From: Chloroflexota bacterium
Lineage (GTDB): Bacteria; Chloroflexota; UBA6077; JACCZL01
Direction: 5' to 3'
Assembly: GCA_013695975.1 (NCBI GenBank)
Contig: JACCZL010000965.1
Location: 1-6,177 of the forward strand
DNA: 6,177 nt
Each line of letters starts with the position of its first letter. The first letter of the stretch is position 1. The position numbers and the translations under genes are program-made. The notes beneath the pieces were generated by a model that did not search any database, was not told the DNA's origin, and was given only the letters and a program-made list of their open reading frames with translations. Of this stretch, positions 5,220-6,177 are shown in pieces.

Positions 5220-6032
5220 ATGCGGACCGGATCCGGTCATCAACGGGGAGGGTGCAGCCGGTCGACGGCTGAAACGTGGGTGGCCCGCGCCACAGGTCGT
5301 CGGGCCGTCAGCGCCGCGCTCGGTCTGGGACTCGCGGTTATGGTGGCCGGATCGGCGCTGGCGACGCAGGGGCTGGGAGACGCCCGCCTCGTCCGGGCGC
5401 CCGACGGGGTGCTGTTCGTCGTCCACGGGGACGTTCGCTACCGAGTGACGCCGCTGCTACTGTCCGAGGCGGAGCTCGGGGCGATCCCGGAGGGGCCGCC
5501 CCTGCCGCCCGGGGTCCTCCAGCCGCTCCCGTCTCCGACGCCGCGCGCGACCGCGCCAGCGCCGATCGTGCCGGAGTCCGGCGTCGGGCTCTCCCGCGAG
5601 ACGGCGATCCCGCTGGGCGCGACCTGCTCGTGCAGCATCGACCGGGCTGGCCAGGTCAGCCAGTTCGACCTCACGATCGTGCGGGTCCTCCAGGACGCCA
5701 ACACCTTCCTCCAGCAAGCCAACCGCTTCAACCGTCCGCCCCGCGAGGGCAGCCGATTTGTTGGGATACTCGTCGACATGAAGTACATCGCGGGCCCGGA
5801 GGATCAGGCCTACACGGTGAACCAGTCCGACTTCCATGCGAGCGCCCCCGACGATCTAGTGCGGGACGCGCTGTCGGCGGTCGACCCGGAGCCGCGGCTG
5901 CGGGGAGACGTCTATCCGGGCTCGACGGTGCGGGGCTGGGTCTTCTTCGAGCTGCCGCGCGACCAGCCGGTGGCGGCAGTCTGGCAAACGTCGTTCTTCG
6001 GCGAGCGCGGCGTCTGGTTCGCGCTGCAGTGA
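5220..6032 (+). CDS. Exported protein with DUF4352-like C-terminal domain
   Basis: The 270-residue product has a long basic n-region (1-28), a hydrophobic core (29-45) and an AxA-type cleavage site after A48 (GSALA/TQ), so export by Sec is likely. Residues 53-92 form a small module, ARLVRAPDGVLFVV... to SEAELGAIPEG, with alternating hydrophobic residues suggesting strands. A Pro-rich linker (93-119) leads to residues 121-270, which resemble DUF4352-type immunoglobulin-like domains: GLSRETAIPLG, LQDANTFLQQANRFNRPP, REGSRFVGILVDMKY, and the late block YPGSTVRGWVFFELP. C136 and C138 form a CSC pair. Such domains are common in surface proteins and lipoproteins of Gram-positive bacteria and Chloroflexota, with no known enzyme activity. 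The ATG at 5220 is preferred over the TTG at 5178 because an extended -10 lies just before it. A huge hairpin overlaps the stop. Confidence 0.75.
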   Translation: MRTGSGHQRGGCSRSTAETWVARATGRRAVSAALGLGLAVMVAGSALATQGLGDARLVRAPDGVLFVVHGDVRYRVTPLLLSEAELGAIPEGPPLPPGVLQPLPSPTPRATAPAPIVPESGVGLSRETAIPLGATCSCSIDRAGQVSQFDLTIVRVLQDANTFLQQANRFNRPPREGSRFVGILVDMKYIAGPEDQAYTVNQSDFHASAPDDLVRDALSAVDPEPRLRGDVYPGSTVRGWVFFELPRDQPVAAVWQTSFFGERGVWFALQ

Positions 6033-6101
6033 TCGGAACCCCGAGCGTGAGCGAGGGGCCCGGGCTCGATCAGCCTGGGCCCCTCGCTCGGGGTACTGAT
6101 C
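6031..6101 (+). terminator. Very long terminator hairpin overlapping the stop codon
   Basis: The inner helix pairs 6052-6066 with 6072-6086 (15 bp including one G-U) around the loop CGATC. A five-to-six-base bulge on the left arm (6046-6051) separates it from ACCCCGAG (6038-6045) paired with CTCGGGGT (6087-6094). After an A-A mismatch, GATCGG (6031-6036) pairs with CTGATC (6096-6101). The tail TTGTGCCGGTCTTC is moderately T-rich. The first arm starts within the TGA stop. Because it is nearly symmetrical it could stop transcription from both sides. Confidence 0.7.
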
Positions 6102-6114
6102 TTGTGCCGGTCTT

Positions 6115-6125
6115 CATAATATCCT
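6115..6125 (+). promoter_or_regulatory. AT-rich -10-like patch before the next gene
   Basis: CATAATATCCT is the most A/T-rich stretch in the region. CATAAT (6115-6120) matches the -10 consensus at 5 of 6 positions. It lies just past the terminator and about 50 bp before the GTG at 6172, a sensible place for a promoter. No good -35 is found at 16-18 bp, because the upstream bases are the terminator arm. Confidence 0.35.
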
Positions 6126-6171
6126 AAAGTTCCCCGGTGACGGCCTGCTTGGAGCAGACTTGGAGGGGGAC

Positions 6172-6177
6172 GTGGCG
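6172..6177 (+). CDS. Probable start of a further gene (cut by window edge)
   Basis: GGAGG at 6162-6166 lies five bases before a GTG at 6172-6174, followed by GCG. With the -10-like patch upstream and the terminator behind, this looks like the first two codons (Met-Ala) of a plus-strand gene. Nothing can be said about the product. Confidence 0.4.

Overview
The window is strongly GC-rich (about two thirds G+C). Its protein set is a gamma-glutamyltransferase-like Ntn-hydrolase, a succinate-semialdehyde-type aldehyde dehydrogenase, a GntR winged helix fused to response-regulator receiver domains, and an exported DUF4352-like protein. Promoters look like ordinary housekeeping-sigma sites (TTGACA-17-TATGGT, extended TGnTAnnnT), and one gene looks leaderless. 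This mix fits a high-GC Chloroflexota-type bacterium (Thermomicrobia or a relative) better than a proteobacterium. The taxon is inferred from style, not from a marker gene.

Left part (1-773, minus strand). The window opens inside the first codons of a minus-strand gene for an exported protein (1-53), preceded by a consensus promoter at 158-186. Further right is a short transcription unit with its own TTGACA promoter (610-638), a leader of about 130 nt, a 39-codon acidic peptide gene (354-473) with a good Shine-Dalgarno, and a UUCG-loop hairpin (277-300). Between this unit and the next gene are two abutting small hairpins (708-733) and the next gene's probable terminator (744-776).

Middle part (774-5082). 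A GGT-like gene (774-2510, minus) and an aldehyde dehydrogenase gene (2593-3993, plus) diverge from an 82-bp intergenic region. The dehydrogenase is followed after 42 bp by a regulator gene (4036-5082) with its own strong Shine-Dalgarno and no visible terminator in between, so the two probably form an operon. The regulator joins a GntR-type DNA-binding domain to two complete receiver domains. The GGT-like enzyme keeps the nucleophilic Thr region but has lost the residues that bind the gamma-glutamyl group. A plausible but untested reading is a small catabolic cassette: an amide-cleaving Ntn-hydrolase and a semialdehyde dehydrogenase, governed by a phosphorylation-responsive regulator.

Right part (5083-6177). 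A separate unit encodes an exported protein with a DUF4352-like C-terminal domain (5220-6032). Its extended -10 box lies 7 nt before the ATG, which suggests a leaderless mRNA, and it ends in a very long hairpin overlapping the stop codon. The last bases carry a Shine-Dalgarno and a GTG, the probable start of another plus-strand gene. I saw no tRNA, rRNA, CRISPR array, insertion sequence or transposase.
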